DNA of 64,000 nucleotides. Origin: Aspidiotus rigidus (lineage: Eukaryota > Arthropoda > Insecta > Hemiptera > Diaspididae). The position numbers and the translations under genes are program-made. Below the pieces are notes generated by a model, which was not told where the DNA came from, did not search any database, and saw only the letters and a list, made by a program, of their open reading frames with translations. Numbering within the stretch: position 1 is the stretch's first letter; every line of letters starts with the position of its first letter. Positions 45,901-60,900 of this stretch are shown piece by piece. Location: the NCBI GenBank assembly GCA_035079385.1, contig JAVHKY010000017.1, forward strand, positions 1,054,001-1,118,000, read 5' to 3'.

Positions 45901-48900
45901 TTCACGACAATCAGTTGGTCTTCCATACGCCCCCGTACAACGCTGTCGACGTCACTATACACGATCAACCTCCTCCTATATGGCCTGAACCTCGTGTATG
46001 CTCGTCAACGAGTATACGATCAAAGGTATGTTCATGCACTGATCCTCTTCCGTGGTTGGCAAAGTACATTACAAGTAACTATTACGGTAACATTGCTCAC
46101 AGATGACGGGAAGTGACAGTCATATACTTCCGGAGCATACAACCACCGGTACAAGTTCCGTGACGGATAGTCCTTCGACAACAGCTACGGGGAGTTCGCA
46201 CGTTGCTCTATTCGACGGGAAAATGTCCTTGCCGAGGAGATTTTCGTACACATCAGTTAATAATAGGTAATAAAAGAGATTATCACAAAAATGCCAAAAA
46301 GACGACCCATCTCGATAAATGGATTATTTCAGATTCCAAGTTGCTAGTCACACTATGCGGGAAGTACCGTACGCACGACTGATCGATTCTAGTCCAACAA
46401 CAGGGTATCCGCCTCTAAAATTAGACTCGGATTCTCGTTTAAATACTTTAAGCGCAGCGTTAAACGTGCCACGCGCTGTGGACGACATTACACCAAAAAG
46501 TAGCATCTCGGACTCAAAATTGGCTGTTGATTATTTCATCTCTAATCCAGCACCTTTATCTGCTGACATCAAAGATAATGAGGTGAAGTAATGGTCACTA
46601 GAATGTGAATTTCGATGCTAGAACAACGATGTCTAACAGATGAATTCTATTTTATATTTAGTCGACACCAATAGGTTCTTCGTCCTCTACTTCGCTGACG
46701 ACGACTGTGAATAAGATTCCAGCGCCCAAGGATGAAACGCCCGCTCTCTTCAAACGTACAATATCGCTTACTAGCGAAAATCATTCGGATACGTTCTTCT
46801 CAGCCGAAGAGGAATTGAGTCATAATCGTAATTCGTTGGACAGTAACGTTATAGACAATAAATCGCCGACTAGTGGTGGGTCTTCTTTACGGAACTCGGT
46901 AATCAGCTCGTGCGGCTCGTACGGGCATGACGGCGTTCTACCTGCTCGGTTGGTTTTTCGAAAATTAGATTACGAGAGATGAGTCATTAAATCGCGTTAT
47001 TTTCTCACTCCGCGTTCTCTCGTTCTTTCAGAAAAACGTTTGGCAGTGATTTCAACATCGTACACGGTCTCAATAAGAACGTAGCGAATGCGAATTCGAG
47101 CGGAATGAAGCTGAGTTTGACGGCGTATCGAAGCGATCACGAAATTCATACGCCGGAACATCGTAGCAACGGGTTCTCGGCGAAAAACTATTTCGAATCA
47201 GTAAGGAAGTTTTTTTATGGTTTTTAGATGCTAAATTTAGCTTCGTGATGAACAAATGAGGTTTTTTTCTAGAGCGGTATTCCTCATCAAATTGATTCCC
47301 CTCTTAAAGTAACCGTGAACTTCTCTTCTAAGATGTATTGTAGCTGATACGCAGTCGTTTTCAATTACATACGTAAAATTTCTTCCTTCTCACCTGAAAA
47401 ATGAAGAAAGTTATAATCCATAACCGCAAAATTGCTTCTAAATTTCTCTTCCCAGTGGCCAAGTCCGGGAAAAAGAGGAAAAATTTGTCCCCTCTTCCTC
47501 GGAAATTTTTCCGCCGACACCAATTCATCTTGTCCACCTTTAACAAAAAAAGATCAATGATTCATCCTCAAGTTCTTTACACTGTGCGCATTCAATATTT
47601 CTGCCAATAAAATTTTCCACGTATAAAGAATAAAGATTATGGTTTTGGTGTCATATCATGGTCCTTCAGGTTACGCTCGTCAGCTCTGGAACTAGGTGTA
47701 GATATTAAAAAGATTTTAAGCGTACTATTCTACTGTATTACTTAGCCTAAAATGTAGCACGATTCATCCTCTGTTACCTATCGACAGTTCTTCAAATGAA
47801 TGATTGAATCATCTGCGATCTTGCGAAACATGGTGTTATGATAGTGTTATCATCATCATGGTTCCAGATTGCTAATCTAAAAAATAAAACTACTTGAAAC
47901 GTGTGATTCAATTATGAAACATTGTGCCATCCGTTTCGTGAAGCCCCAAAGTCATTGGTTTATTTTTAAAATAGACCTTCAATATTTCTACTTCTTAGAT
48001 TAATATCTTTGATTTGTTCATCATCCAAGAATTTTTAAGTTAGGTACCGTTTGTTACTTTTTCACTTATTTGAAATTGGAAATGTAGCCTTTCTTGCATT
48101 TTTTTTCTTACAGGCCTCTCTTCCAGAGGACGAGAAATCTCTTATGGGTAGCTTAGAGCAGTTGCAACGTCAATTAATGGATACGCCAGCGTCATGGCCG
48201 TCGAGAAAGAGTCCGAAGTTAAAAAGTATGAGTTTAGATGAAGACGACACGCTGGTAAGTTTATGATAAAGACTTATTTTCGAATCGGGAAATGCACGAT
48301 AAACTATTTAAGTACTTGTTACGTTCTTCATTACAGGTGCAGACTTCAGGGTCAGCTCTGCTCTTAGATTCTTCTGATTCGCACTCTGTCTCCAGTACAT
48401 CGTTCATATCGGCTGTTTCTTCGCAAGAAGACTTAACTTTAGTTAATTTACATATGCAGGTGAACAAACCAATCGTTGATTCGCCTCTGCTTATTTCAAC
48501 GTATATTAATCACCTCTCTCAGGTTAGTTCGAGCTTTTTGTTTTCCTCTTCTAATATTAAAAAGAAACGTATTGAAGAAATTTGTTTTAGGTGGGATGCT
48601 CGAATTGGAATCACGTCTGTTTGCCTGCCGGTTCCGATATATTTACGGTTCCATTTTTCCAACGTTCAAATGACGGTCGTTTGGTTTTTATTGGTGAGAC
48701 ATTGAACAAGAAAGTTTCGAGCGTTTATACAACGGAATTTTTCTAATTTTTGAATGCTTCTCTCCATAGGTAGTAGATATCTACCTCGCTTTGATCCGTT
48801 GACCGAAGGTTTTACGTCCCTCAAAATGGTCCGTAGAACGAGTAACGAATCTTCGAGTCCATTACCGAATTTCACTCGTACCAGTGAAAATACCTATCCG

Positions 48901-51900
48901 TGGGATAGAAATCAACCAGATTTTACGAGCAATACGAATGAAGATTTTGAATGTAGTGAGCATCTTTTCATATCTTTTTGGATAATATATATAGTTTTTT
49001 TTTTTCTATTTTATATCTCCTTGCAGTTAATCAAGAAGAATTCTTGTCATTGCGTAATGAAAGTGGTACGAGAACGACGATGATAATCAAAATGAAAGGT
49101 GATGTTGATATCATGGTCACACCACTGATTCTAGAATCTCTACAGAGGTCCGATTGTTTCCATTCATATAGTTCTCTAAACTGCATGAACTCCAAGTTTT
49201 TATATTTTTCTTTCTGTGATAGATTTATCGATGCCCTCACGCCAACGCTCAGTATTCTTCATCCAGTGACTGTGCTAAATCATCTTCACATGTCCTGTAT
49301 GAGCAAAGTAGAGTCCGCCAACATACTGAAAAAGGATAAGTACCTAAGTCAACTTCAAGGTGGCGGTAGTAAGAGAAGCACGGTAGAACGGGTGAAAAAT
49401 GTACCAAAAAATACATCAGGCGTGCTCGAACCTCATAGCGTGTATGAAGAATTCATCGCGTCTCAAGTGCAAGGAACGATTTTATTACCCAGGGTATTCT
49501 TTTTTTCATCGCTTTACAATTTGCATAAAGCGAGTATAGTTGGAACTTCAATGCGGGTTTCAAATTTCAGATCAACATATCGGTATTACAAGCATCTATT
49601 GTAGAAGAAGTTATTTCGTTTTCCGCTTTGGACAATCTACGTGATTTAACCTGTGTCTCATTATTGGCAATCTGTATTGACGATGTGACTGCTCGGTTCC
49701 ATTATGGTAATCAGGTGAGAGGAGAAACTGAGAGTTTTTGACTAGTCTATTAAACAGCTATTTTGTTAGATGCTACAGTCTAGCGTTTAAACAAATGTAG
49801 AAACTTTCTGAATGCAGTTTTCCGTTTTTTTCACTATGCGTTAGATCTTTGAGTTATCAACTGATCACCTGAAATATGAAAAATTGTTGTTTCTTGAGAA
49901 CATTGTATTCAACACAGTGAAAACAAATGATAATTAAATGAACTAGAATATGAAAATTCAACATGAATGATCTTTTTCTCACTTGTCAAAAGTTCAGGAA
50001 GTTCAATATCCCCCCAGTGAATCATTTACAATCTTACAGAACTTCGTGTTTTGATAGTGTTATTGTAATACCTATAAATGTTTATCTCTTCTCATATCAA
50101 AACTTCAGAAAGTTCATTGATTCTTTAGATCATCTATTTTCAACCTTGCAGGACATTGTGTTTTAATAATGTTGATGTAATAAGTATAAATCTTTTCCTC
50201 TTGACATGTTAAAACTTTGGAAAGTTCAATATTCTTTAAATAAATATCAGTAAGCTTGCGGAACGCCATGTTTTGATAGTCACATGTAATATGAGTGTAT
50301 TCTTCCCTTTTTCATATAACAAAACTTCAGAAAGTCCAATATTCTTGTAATCTTGTTGATAGTGTTATTATCATCAAAGTTTCCAAAAATTTGATTACAA
50401 AGCACTTGCTAAGTTTGATACTTAAGAGCTTGCGCAGGTAAAATGGGCATCCAGCTTGTTTTTTAAGTGAACTTAGCTTACAGAGTTCATGCAGAGGTAC
50501 GATGGGACATCCATCTCGTTTTATAATAACCCAAATTTTAACCAAAGGCTAGGGGTGTAAGGTTCACTTGAAAAATAAAATGGATGTTCATAAGTTTTAT
50601 AGTGAGTTCTACATTAGACTGAGGACGCCATCATTATTTTCAGTGAAGTAGATACAAGTGACTCTAAATTAGAAACATGCACATTTATTTCTTGTACCAA
50701 CTGCGTTTGAGTTCATGTGTATTTTTACAATTCTATCATAGTTATTAATTGCAAATTATCTTTTTGAAGAATACTGAAATCCTCTCAACTTTTGTTATGT
50801 AATCTAGAAGTAGATTCTAGCAGCATTTTTCTATGTTCCACTTTATTTGCCTAACCATCATTTTTGTTTTCATTTGATATAATGTTCTCAAGCTATAACA
50901 ATTTTTCATTTTCAATCGCAATTACTAAAAAAACTGATGTGTTAGTCAATTCAGCATTTTAGAATCATCCTAGAGCTGTCATTTAAAAGGATAGCTATTA
51001 AGGCGTGTTTCACCTGGTTACTATCACAAAGACACATAAAATCGTGGAAATGAAAAGAGGTGACTCAGAATACCAAGTACAACTTGAAGTCTGCTCCAAA
51101 TTTTATAAAACTCTGTAGATTGAAAGTCAAAAGATCTAAAAACAATACAAATTGGTTCATAATACAAAAAATGTTTCTCATCTTGTTACTTATTCTATTG
51201 ATACAAGTTGAGCTTGTTTGTGCCAATATATACAAATAATCATCTTTTCCAGTTGATTGTTATTCGAATAATGAATGAAACTAGCAATTATCAACAAATC
51301 TCCATAATTGATGGAGTCATTTATCAGTAGATTCCAAAGTTTCATAAGATTTAGAGCTAATTTGAAGTTGTAATTAGTCATCCAGAATATTTTCCCATGG
51401 TATACTGCAGGCTGTAGAGTTTCAAGTATTTACAGTGGAGGTACTTTATATGTGTTAATGACCAGGTAGAACATGCCCTTGTAGCATTATGAATAAGTAC
51501 TTGCAATCGCATATTTATCACTTGGGACCGTAAATTTTTAGGCACGCGAGGTTGTGCAAACATTCCATCGGCCAACTGTCACACCAAGTGGACAAAAGAA
51601 AGGAGTGCTCAGTCGAGCTGCCGGAAAAGCTTTACTCCTTGGCTTACATTTCACAACAGCGCCGGGTAAGGATAATGTACGTGGAGAACCAGTTTATATT
51701 GAAACGTCCGAGAAACAAGAACAAGAAGCGGTGATCACTTTTAATCTGGGTTTGTATCCTTTCCATCGACGTGCTTGAGATGGGGGAAGCTACCAAACGT
51801 ACTATATTGAAATACTTGCGCAGGAAAAATTCACGTGCAGCTACGGAGACTGCGGAATGAATGTTCTTTGCTGAAAGATGCCGTTATCACTGCCATACCG

Positions 51901-54900
51901 TCGTATTCATCCAAAGTGCTTTTCACAACTTGCTCAAAAGCCTCCGCTTCGCCATCAAACACGGTTGGCGATACGTTGACCGTGGACGCCAACAGTCAAG
52001 TGAGTTTTTACTTTCCTTCATTGTATCCAGAAGATCTTAAAGAATGAAAAACTATTTTTTCTGCGTAGTTCAACTGCCCAACCGATGAACTAACAACGTT
52101 ATCGGAGGAGAAAATGGGATTCATTATGATGGAGTGTGGATTTGAGGGCGTATCGTTCAAGGTATCACATCTAGGAAATTTCTTATTTTACTATACCTGT
52201 ATCATAAAGTTGAATAAGTTCGATAATGCTTATATCACAGTTGGTGAAACGGTCCAAGTTTGAAAAAGAAGAACAGAATAGCAAATTAACGAAAGAAAAT
52301 GGCTACGAAGGTAACAAGAATGCATCACCCACTACAGCCTCCGAGGGTCAGTGTACTGATTCGACAAAATCAAAAGAGGAATCGGATAGCGCTAATATCA
52401 AACTAGGAAACGGTAAATACAATATTTTAAGCCTCTCCTAACTTTTGAAAAATTTCCCAAATCTTTTAAAAAACCTTCTGCCAATGCGCGAGAAATGAAG
52501 ATCATGTTGCATATCGCATGATACTTTTTGATCGAGATAATCAGGTTCTCTAGAAACTTCTCGAAGTCCCCGATGTACGTTAAGGTCAACCGAGAATGAA
52601 GACGTAAAACATATTGAAATGAAAGATTGATATGGAAAGTTAGCACAAATCAGGTGTAGGTTTCAAAAAACTCATTCTCCTACACCCTTACTTAGTAGCA
52701 ATTCATTTACAGAAAACGCTAATGATGTGCAAGAATGTGGCGGTGCTTCGATTGGTGGCGAGCCAGAATCGAGTTCGCTGAAAGATCAGGAAGCGAAGCA
52801 GACAGCGAACGGTACACATGAGAAGAACGAGGATAGCGGTAATAGTACGTTGAACAAAGAAGTGGATGGGAACGCGTCGTCGTGCGTTATCGAGATTCAA
52901 CAAGTGTGGTTCAATTTCGCTGCACCACCGAGGACACCGATTACGCGTAAAATCGACTATACGAGACTCGATTGGAATCTGCTGAGTACGGCGTCTCCGG
53001 CTATCAACGCGTGGATGAATCCGAGTAATCGCTTTGCCATACGTGTGGTGCACCTGCTACGCTGTCAGTATCGTCGTAACACCGCTGTCATAACCTGTTT
53101 AATGGCAGAAGCGTTGGATGTGCAGAGTTTACACGTTCCGGTCAAGGTTGGTACGACTTACCTGCTTAAGGTATTCGTCAAATTGAGTTTTATTTACATG
53201 TTTTGACCCTTTGCAGAGTCGTTATGGTCGCATTACACCTATGGCAAAAACTCTTCAAGAAGATCCGTCTTGCCAGCTGTGTACCGTTCTCAAAAAGTAC
53301 TTGTTGCTTCATCCAGATGTGGAGGAGTATTTAAGAGACGATGTTCCACATCTGTCCACCTTGAGACAGGTATGGTTGAAAAGTTGCGATTTATTCTACG
53401 CAGTTGTAGTCAGCCGTCTTTGAAGCTTTATTTATTATCTTTTAGGGTGTTATTGTGCTGAGTAGGCAATGGAAAAATATTTTGTATACTCCGCTCTTAT
53501 TGGATCATAACTTCAAAAGTAAACGTAATGTTAGACCATTGAATGTAACGTTTGCAATACCCGACCCGGAAGAGGTAAGTAATTTCTATTATTTATACCT
53601 GTATTGATGCTGGTTCGTTACTATACTATGTCGTGAAAGTGTTCTAAATCAACGGGGCAAACCAAAACAATTTATGAGAGCGTACATTAATCATTATATT
53701 GCCATCTTAGGTACGGAACTGTGTCTGTTGTAGAAAGGATCCCACAATGATCGAGTACGCCTACGGCAGATATACTTGTAAGAATCTTTAGTAACATTGC
53801 GTTATTCCTTCCTCAAATCTGTAAAATTCTCATCGTTGCACGTAAAAGAAGAAGTTGTACGTTGTCATCCCATCTTTATAAGAGAAATGTGGGCTTGTAT
53901 AGTATGTCAATGTTGGCCAACGGGATCTTTTTTGATGCCTAACAATATTCGTAACTAATATTAAGCCTTGTACAGTAGCAACTCATGAGGGAGCAAACGC
54001 TAAGCGTATAATTAATGGCTTCATTCAGATCGTATATCGATCTCGTATTGAAAGCTCGGCTTTTCAAAGTGGTATGCGGAATGTAGAGCCATCGAGCGCT
54101 ATTTGACTTCTTTTCGAGCTCGCCATAGTTTATGTTTAGATTCATATTGTCGCGAAGTAAGCATCAATTTTCGATTCAGACACATCATCTTCCCTTAATG
54201 TTGGTGCTATAGAATTTCATAACTTTACATCATGATGTTAAATCGAAAAGATTGATTCATGATTTTCTCAATTCATCCCCCCCCCCCTCCGGTATAAATA
54301 GCTCGATTATCGGAATCATTCCAAAATCCTCCTAAATGAACTCCCATCACCATGACGTCACATCAACTTGTGATTAAAAATGCAGTACAGCAGCTTCCAG
54401 CAGACATCACTTCCCGTAAGAATAGTATTGGTAACATTTGATTATACATCAATATGGGATAAATAAGGAATAACAAGTTTATCTTTGTGATCCAGAAGCA
54501 ATCCGGTGTATGAGAATTGACTTTTTATTCCTTGTTCATTCTTTATTTTGAATACTGTATGTATGATCAAAAGTTACCAATGCTATTCTTATAGGAATCG
54601 ATAATATTCACTGGAACCCGAAGAACTGATAAACAAGCGTGATATCGTTTTTTCAAATATCACATTGTGACATCACCGGTGATGAACTTTATAGTTTATT
54701 CGACCCGTGAATTCAATATACGAGTAAATATTAGTGGTAACACAGACGATATTTGTTTGCAATCAATTTTCATACGGAGCCACTTTTCATGCAGGTTCTC
54801 CTACTGTTCTTGGTGAGATCTGTATGTTGGCAAGGTTAGCAACCTTTAAGTACTATTGTCATGTTTCTCTTCTGGCGGAACCCAAAATCTTACTTGATGG

Positions 54901-57900
54901 GAAAAAATATGAAAAAAAGACACTCGTGGACTGAGCACAAATTTATTAAAGAATCAGTTTGTTGTTGCGTTCTAGTTAGCTATTTTTGAGGCTTAATTTT
55001 TAGGTTTGACATTCAATATTTACCGTTCCATTTGATATTAAAAAACCCAATTCATTTGATTATGAGAGAATTGATTATGTATATCTTTCGAATTTATCAT
55101 CCAGTGTACCTCCTTTGATTCCCTGAACACCTGTATATTAATTTCCCTTGATTACAAGGTATTGTATAATCCAGGGATATTAGATTCTGACTTAACAGAG
55201 GAGTGGCTGACATCTAGTGGACGTTATTTCTAAATAATGCTATTGGTTGTTCCTATCAACTGTGGGATACATAGTGAACCCTATTGGTTGTTCTTATCAA
55301 CTGTAGGATGCATGCGATATGGCGACACTAGCACGCCACTGCTCTGTCAAGTCCGATTATAGAAATTATCAATAAAGGAGGAAGCCATATTAAAGTTGAA
55401 ATTTGATAAACCGGTCAAAGATAGGTTTCCAGTGAACATCCAAGACCCTTCCCCTCCCCTAACCGTTCAATTTAGCGTCATCTCCCGCAATCGGTTTGTT
55501 CGCTCGTCAATGGCTCACGCCGAGAGCGCTCGCGCAGTTATAGTTTATATGGGAATTGTATTTTTATTTTATCTTATTTTGCATAAATATGCCATGAACC
55601 GTAACTTTCTTGAGGATAAAATATCAGTTATCAAAAAACCTCACTGGAAAAACATTTGTTGGCTGTATCGCCGTAGATATTGATTTTCGGGTGAAAATAC
55701 TATTTTTACTTTTTTTCAATTTTATCCCTATAGGTACGAACCCTCTGTCTGTCTCCCACCCGTGTAAGCGTCGCCTTCGAAAGCCAAAAAACCACTCAGA
55801 AAACAATTTGTTCATCTTTCCATTTTGATGAGCGATATTCTCTCGTTATTGATGGAGATACAGTCGAAAAATCTTTTTTCAACGTGGATTTCTGGCAGTA
55901 AAAGAGTGCGAAGGATTTCAGTATCTTCATTAGGGAGTGGTACTCGACAATTCTGCAATATTCTCTCCCTTTCATTTTCTAACAAGTTGCCTGGACTACC
56001 TGTATGTAGTTGGTACCGGTATTTTATCATTCATCGATGAAACTTGAGCTTGTAATGATTTTTCCCATCGCATTGTCAATTTTTTGAGGTAATTACGCTT
56101 TCTTATTCGCGAGCAAATATATTTCCGCGTATTCGATATTGGATACCTCCTCAATGTTCATTCGATTTTGTACACTTGTATTGCTGCCTTTGGGTATCAT
56201 TGCATATAGTGTCGTTATCGAGGTAATTAATCACTATACTCGTATACTGTTAGAGGAAAAAAAAAATAAGAATACTGTACCTATAATCTATAACATTTGT
56301 GTGTAATGTTGCTCGGGATATATTATGTGGTATGTGGAATAAATGGCTTACCCTCGTAGGAGAACGCCGTGCTTACTGACGATGGCGATGGTGACGGAGA
56401 TGGTGAAGGCGAGGCGGATGCGTCCGAAGAATGCGAAGTTACCGACGAGTGTGCCATGCTACTGAATCCGAGTACCGCTATTACGCCTAATACGTTGCGT
56501 AAAGTTTTGAAAACACCATCGCATAAATACGGTATAACTAAAAGAAAAAAAAAGACAAAAAAATTTTTTACGCAATCGAAACTAGGCACTTATTTTAGAG
56601 GGTGTCTGTTGAGGGCTTGACGATTTTGGGTCGACTTTTGAGGAAGCAGAGGCGTCCTCCTTATCACTTCTTGTTGATTCATTAACCTTGTATGTAATGT
56701 CGTATTTAATTCAACAGACAACTCCTAATTATTGCCTAGTTGTTTGTAGGAGCTTAATGTATCGATATTGTGTACCATGTTAACGCTTTAAATGTATTGT
56801 AGAAAGGGAGCTAAAGTAGCGGGATACATTCAAACATTGGCGCTTATTGTAGACATTACACTTTCCTCAATCTAAATTACTCTTATACATGGATGAATAA
56901 GAAATTATTCGCACTAAAAATTTCATTTTAATACACATTCCAGCTCCTAAGAAGAACGTGGAGTCGAAGAGTGCAGGTGTCACAATGACTACAGGGGTTG
57001 ATAGATCTGAAACGGCAACAACAACAGCACCAGTGCCTATTCCTACTGATGCCACAACTGCTCTACATTCCTCCTCGCCTGCCTCACCCGGGTCTAGCGG
57101 GGGCCAGCATTCGAACGCAGTGAAGGTAAACTGAATCCAGCTGAGTATTTCTATTCAATTAAGCGGACAATTATTCATTATTTCGCCTGTCCAGCAGCCT
57201 GGAGTACCTCCGAGGAAGAAGAAAAAAACGTTACTTCCCACGCAGCAACCTTCCTCCTCTCGAGCGAGCGTTATCTTTCCAATTGCTCCGTGCCTAACGA
57301 CGTACTCACCGCAGCATAGATTTCCTGCGCGCCAAGAAATCAATGTCTCGGAAAAAAGTGGAAGTAAGAATTCGTACGTTTGGCTAAAAATTATTCGTTC
57401 GAATTTCACTTGTATACTTTTGCGACATCGTAGACAAGAAAGCAGAGCCAACATCATGCATAAATCCGAATTATATGGTGCATTCATGCGGCTCGGTGCC
57501 GAGTCTGAATTCTGGACTAGTCGGAGATAATTTGATGCCACATTCAGCGGGTAGTTTGGACGACCATGCGATTTCATCGCCGCCGTTGGTCTCCTATTTA
57601 ATGTCCTCTTCGGGGTCTGGAGCCACCGGGCTGAACAAGCCAGGTCAGGGTGATGATTTGTACACATGGATGGCGAAACAAGGTTTCGAAGATGCTGACA
57701 ACAAGATGACCGAGTCGAAAGTGGCTAAGAGCACATTCTGGGTAACTATTTAATCTTAACTAAAAGATAAACTTGCGATGTGAATGTAAAATGTACTTAT
57801 GGATCTTTCAAACTGTATTTCAGGACCTTCCAAAAGAAGAACCTCCTGTCAGTTCTGGCCAAGATTACACTTTGTTGGCGGCGGGTGGTTTCAGTTTGTA

Positions 57901-60900
57901 TCCGATGCACGACTCTTTGCGACTTTTGGACGCCCATTTGATTTTCGAACCTTTGTTATCCAGTCTAGGAGTGATACCGCAGCAAATGATCACAAGTGGA
58001 GGACGTTAGTATAAGATGAACCTGAGGAAAGATTATTCCGAGTTCAACTTATTAATGCGTTCTAATAAGTGGCTCATAATTCAAATTACATAAAACAAAA
58101 AAATTATACAGAGAGTCATGATTCAATACTCAAATTCACGAGTACAGTGAACGTTTGTTGTATCGAAAACGTTCACTGTACTTGGGAATTAAATCGTGAC
58201 TTCCTGTATAATTTTTTGTTTTATGTTTTAAGTAATTTCATTCTAACGCTGTTGGTACTGTTACAGCCAGCGGTAGTAACGCGGTAACTTCGTTAGATTC
58301 GTGGGGTTCAAATTTGACATTGGTCGGCGGTATGGAGTCGATGAGGATTGATATTGTGGTCAGCGAACTCGGTAAAGGTAGTTTTGACGCGGAGACCAAT
58401 AAGCAGACGCGAACAAGTAAACCAGTCTCGGGAAAGTCGAGCAAACTTCCAGGTTAGATTGTCGTCTAAAATCTTTGATTGCTGTTAATTAGAGGTATTT
58501 GTGTGCTGGAGTTTGATTATACTATCGAAAGGGCTGAGTTATATCATCAGTTAGTTCTTATAGAAAAGACAAGTTTACTAACAGAACTATTTTGTTATAG
58601 TTTTGATTAGGTATTCATTTCTTTTGTTTTATTATGTTCAAAAATCTCCTATCGTGCGTAGAAGACATAAGAATTTAAGATTTGTTTCTGAGTACTTAAT
58701 TTATTGTCACAAGTATGGCTCAGGTTGGTAAGGTATTATAGAAGACAGGTTGGCTATAATTGGTATGCGCAAGTAATAACTTAATAAGAATAGGACCGTT
58801 ACCATGTTGATAAAGTTGAGGGAGGAGCAATCTAAGTAGACTCTAAGAGAATTTTTAACATGAAACAGCAAATACAAAACTTGAACCACAAAAAATGAAG
58901 GAGAATGGGATTTAAACCTGCACTAGAGCGTGCTACAAAATCACTCCTCTCTTTCTGCGCACAGGCAAATATTTGAGTGATCACGTACGTTTTTATACGG
59001 GAAAACGGCAAGTTTTGATTTGTCGCGAGAGAGTAAAAAATCTATTTATCAATTTTATTTGGAGAAAAATTAATTTTCTAATGATATTAAAATAAAATGT
59101 AGGACGTATATTTTCATGAAATACTCTTTAATTCTTGTAAAAAACGTTTATACGTTTTGCTGTCTCCTTATGGTTGACGCTACGTGATCACTCAAATTTT
59201 TCGCAGGGCTACCAACTTATGAAACTCTGAGTTTAAATCCTAATCGATATGAAGTTTATCACCATGACGTCACGTCAACTAATAACAGAGTAGTACATAA
59301 TATTCCAAAATGAAGCTTAAAATACTGTGTAAGGAATAAAACATTTATAATATTTGTGATCGAGAAGCTATCTAGTATTTGAGAGCAAACTTTTTATTCC
59401 TTATTTATCTTTCATTTTGAAATACTGATGTTTGATCAAATGTTACCAATGCTATTTTTATGGGAATCCATATATTCACTGGAAGAAATTAGCGTAATAT
59501 TGTTTTTGAATATTGCATTGTGATATTACCGGTGGTAAACTCTATGATTACAATTTTTCTAATTAACGGAAAATCAATATTTAATGTTTAAATTTCTCTC
59601 ACGGCACTCCTGAAACCCCCTAAGACTGCTCCTCCTTCAACTTTATCAAGTATCAATATGGCGATGGTCCTCTTCCTATCACATTCGCATATTATCTATC
59701 TTATAGTGTATTTCTTTTGCATCGCTCTCTTTGCTGATCTTATAATTATGACAATGAGATACACTATGGTTCCTTGGTAATAGTGAAACCTATGCAATAC
59801 AATGACGTTGCGTCATATTGTTGATTGTAGAGAGCGCAAATTGTGAGATTTTTTTGATGAGAAGTATGTTCATGCTGAATATGGATTTTTCTGGAGTTTC
59901 TATAATATACTTTCTTTTGGTGGCAAATATCATGATCATAACACTACTAAACAACTATCCTGTTGAATGTCAGTTTTTCAGATGATTCTGGGAGTAGGTA
60001 CTTTCAAATTTGTTGTATCAGTATTTTCAACGCTGAATTCAATTTTTTCTTCAATTCTTACTAAAATATCGACTGTACCTTCTCAAAATATTATTTTTTC
60101 TGAAAAATGTGTGGAACTTCCTGTCGAGTGAATGTAATTTCAAACATCTCGTATGAATTTTTCAAGATCATCACCTTTTCGCCAAGCTTCCGCAAATGAC
60201 CGTCACAGAAAATGTAGAGAGCGCCTTCTTCTATTTTATTCGCAAATACCCCTAGTGCAATTGTCGTGGTAGTAGTGAGTGACAATCTCAATCATATCAT
60301 ATTAAATACAATTGAAATTCAATAGCACTGACAAGAATATGAAAATAGATCATGAAATTTCCTTTAACACTTATCAACATTTCAGAAAGATTGAATATTT
60401 TGCAAATGAGTTATTCCCAATCTTGCGGAACATTGTGTTTTGATAGTATTATCATCAGGGTCTTAGAAAATTGCAAATCATTTGTTTGAAGATTATTAAA
60501 TACTTCTGAACTTCCGATATGTCATGTTGGAGAAAAAATCAATATTCATGGCGAAGATATTGTTCTATGTTACGTTGTAGCGCCCCCAGTAACGTAGAGT
60601 CTCCGTCTACCTGAAAATGATACCAAGCTCCGAATCTGCGGCAATATCCTCCTTCATGTACGATTGTTATGTCCAATCTTTCAACTTTTATTTTTCTTAT
60701 GTTTATTTAGAAAAACATTCCTTAGAAATTGGAGCAGAAATTCCTGCATTCTTATGTGAGCGAGTGAATTTGGAGTGTGACGTCAAACGAGTGGCTGACA
60801 TGACAGTTGTCGAAGATTTAAGTCGACAACGCCGGAACATGGTGTATGTATCTCGAGGTCAACTGAAGAAGCATACAAATACCGCTCTAAATGTGAGCGT

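Noticed and set aside
53711..53778. Possible extra BLTP1 exon (reads VRNCVCCRKDPTMIEYAYGRY) between AG and GTAAGA
   Set aside because: It would start in phase 0 and end in phase 1, which does not fit the next exon at 56360 (phase 0), and the sequence does not look like conserved BLTP1.
58895..58970. Minus-strand GCAGGTTTAAATCCCATTC, resembling a tRNA or tRNA-derived SINE B box
   Set aside because: No matching 5' acceptor strand or A box at the right distance; probably chance within repeat-rich intron DNA.
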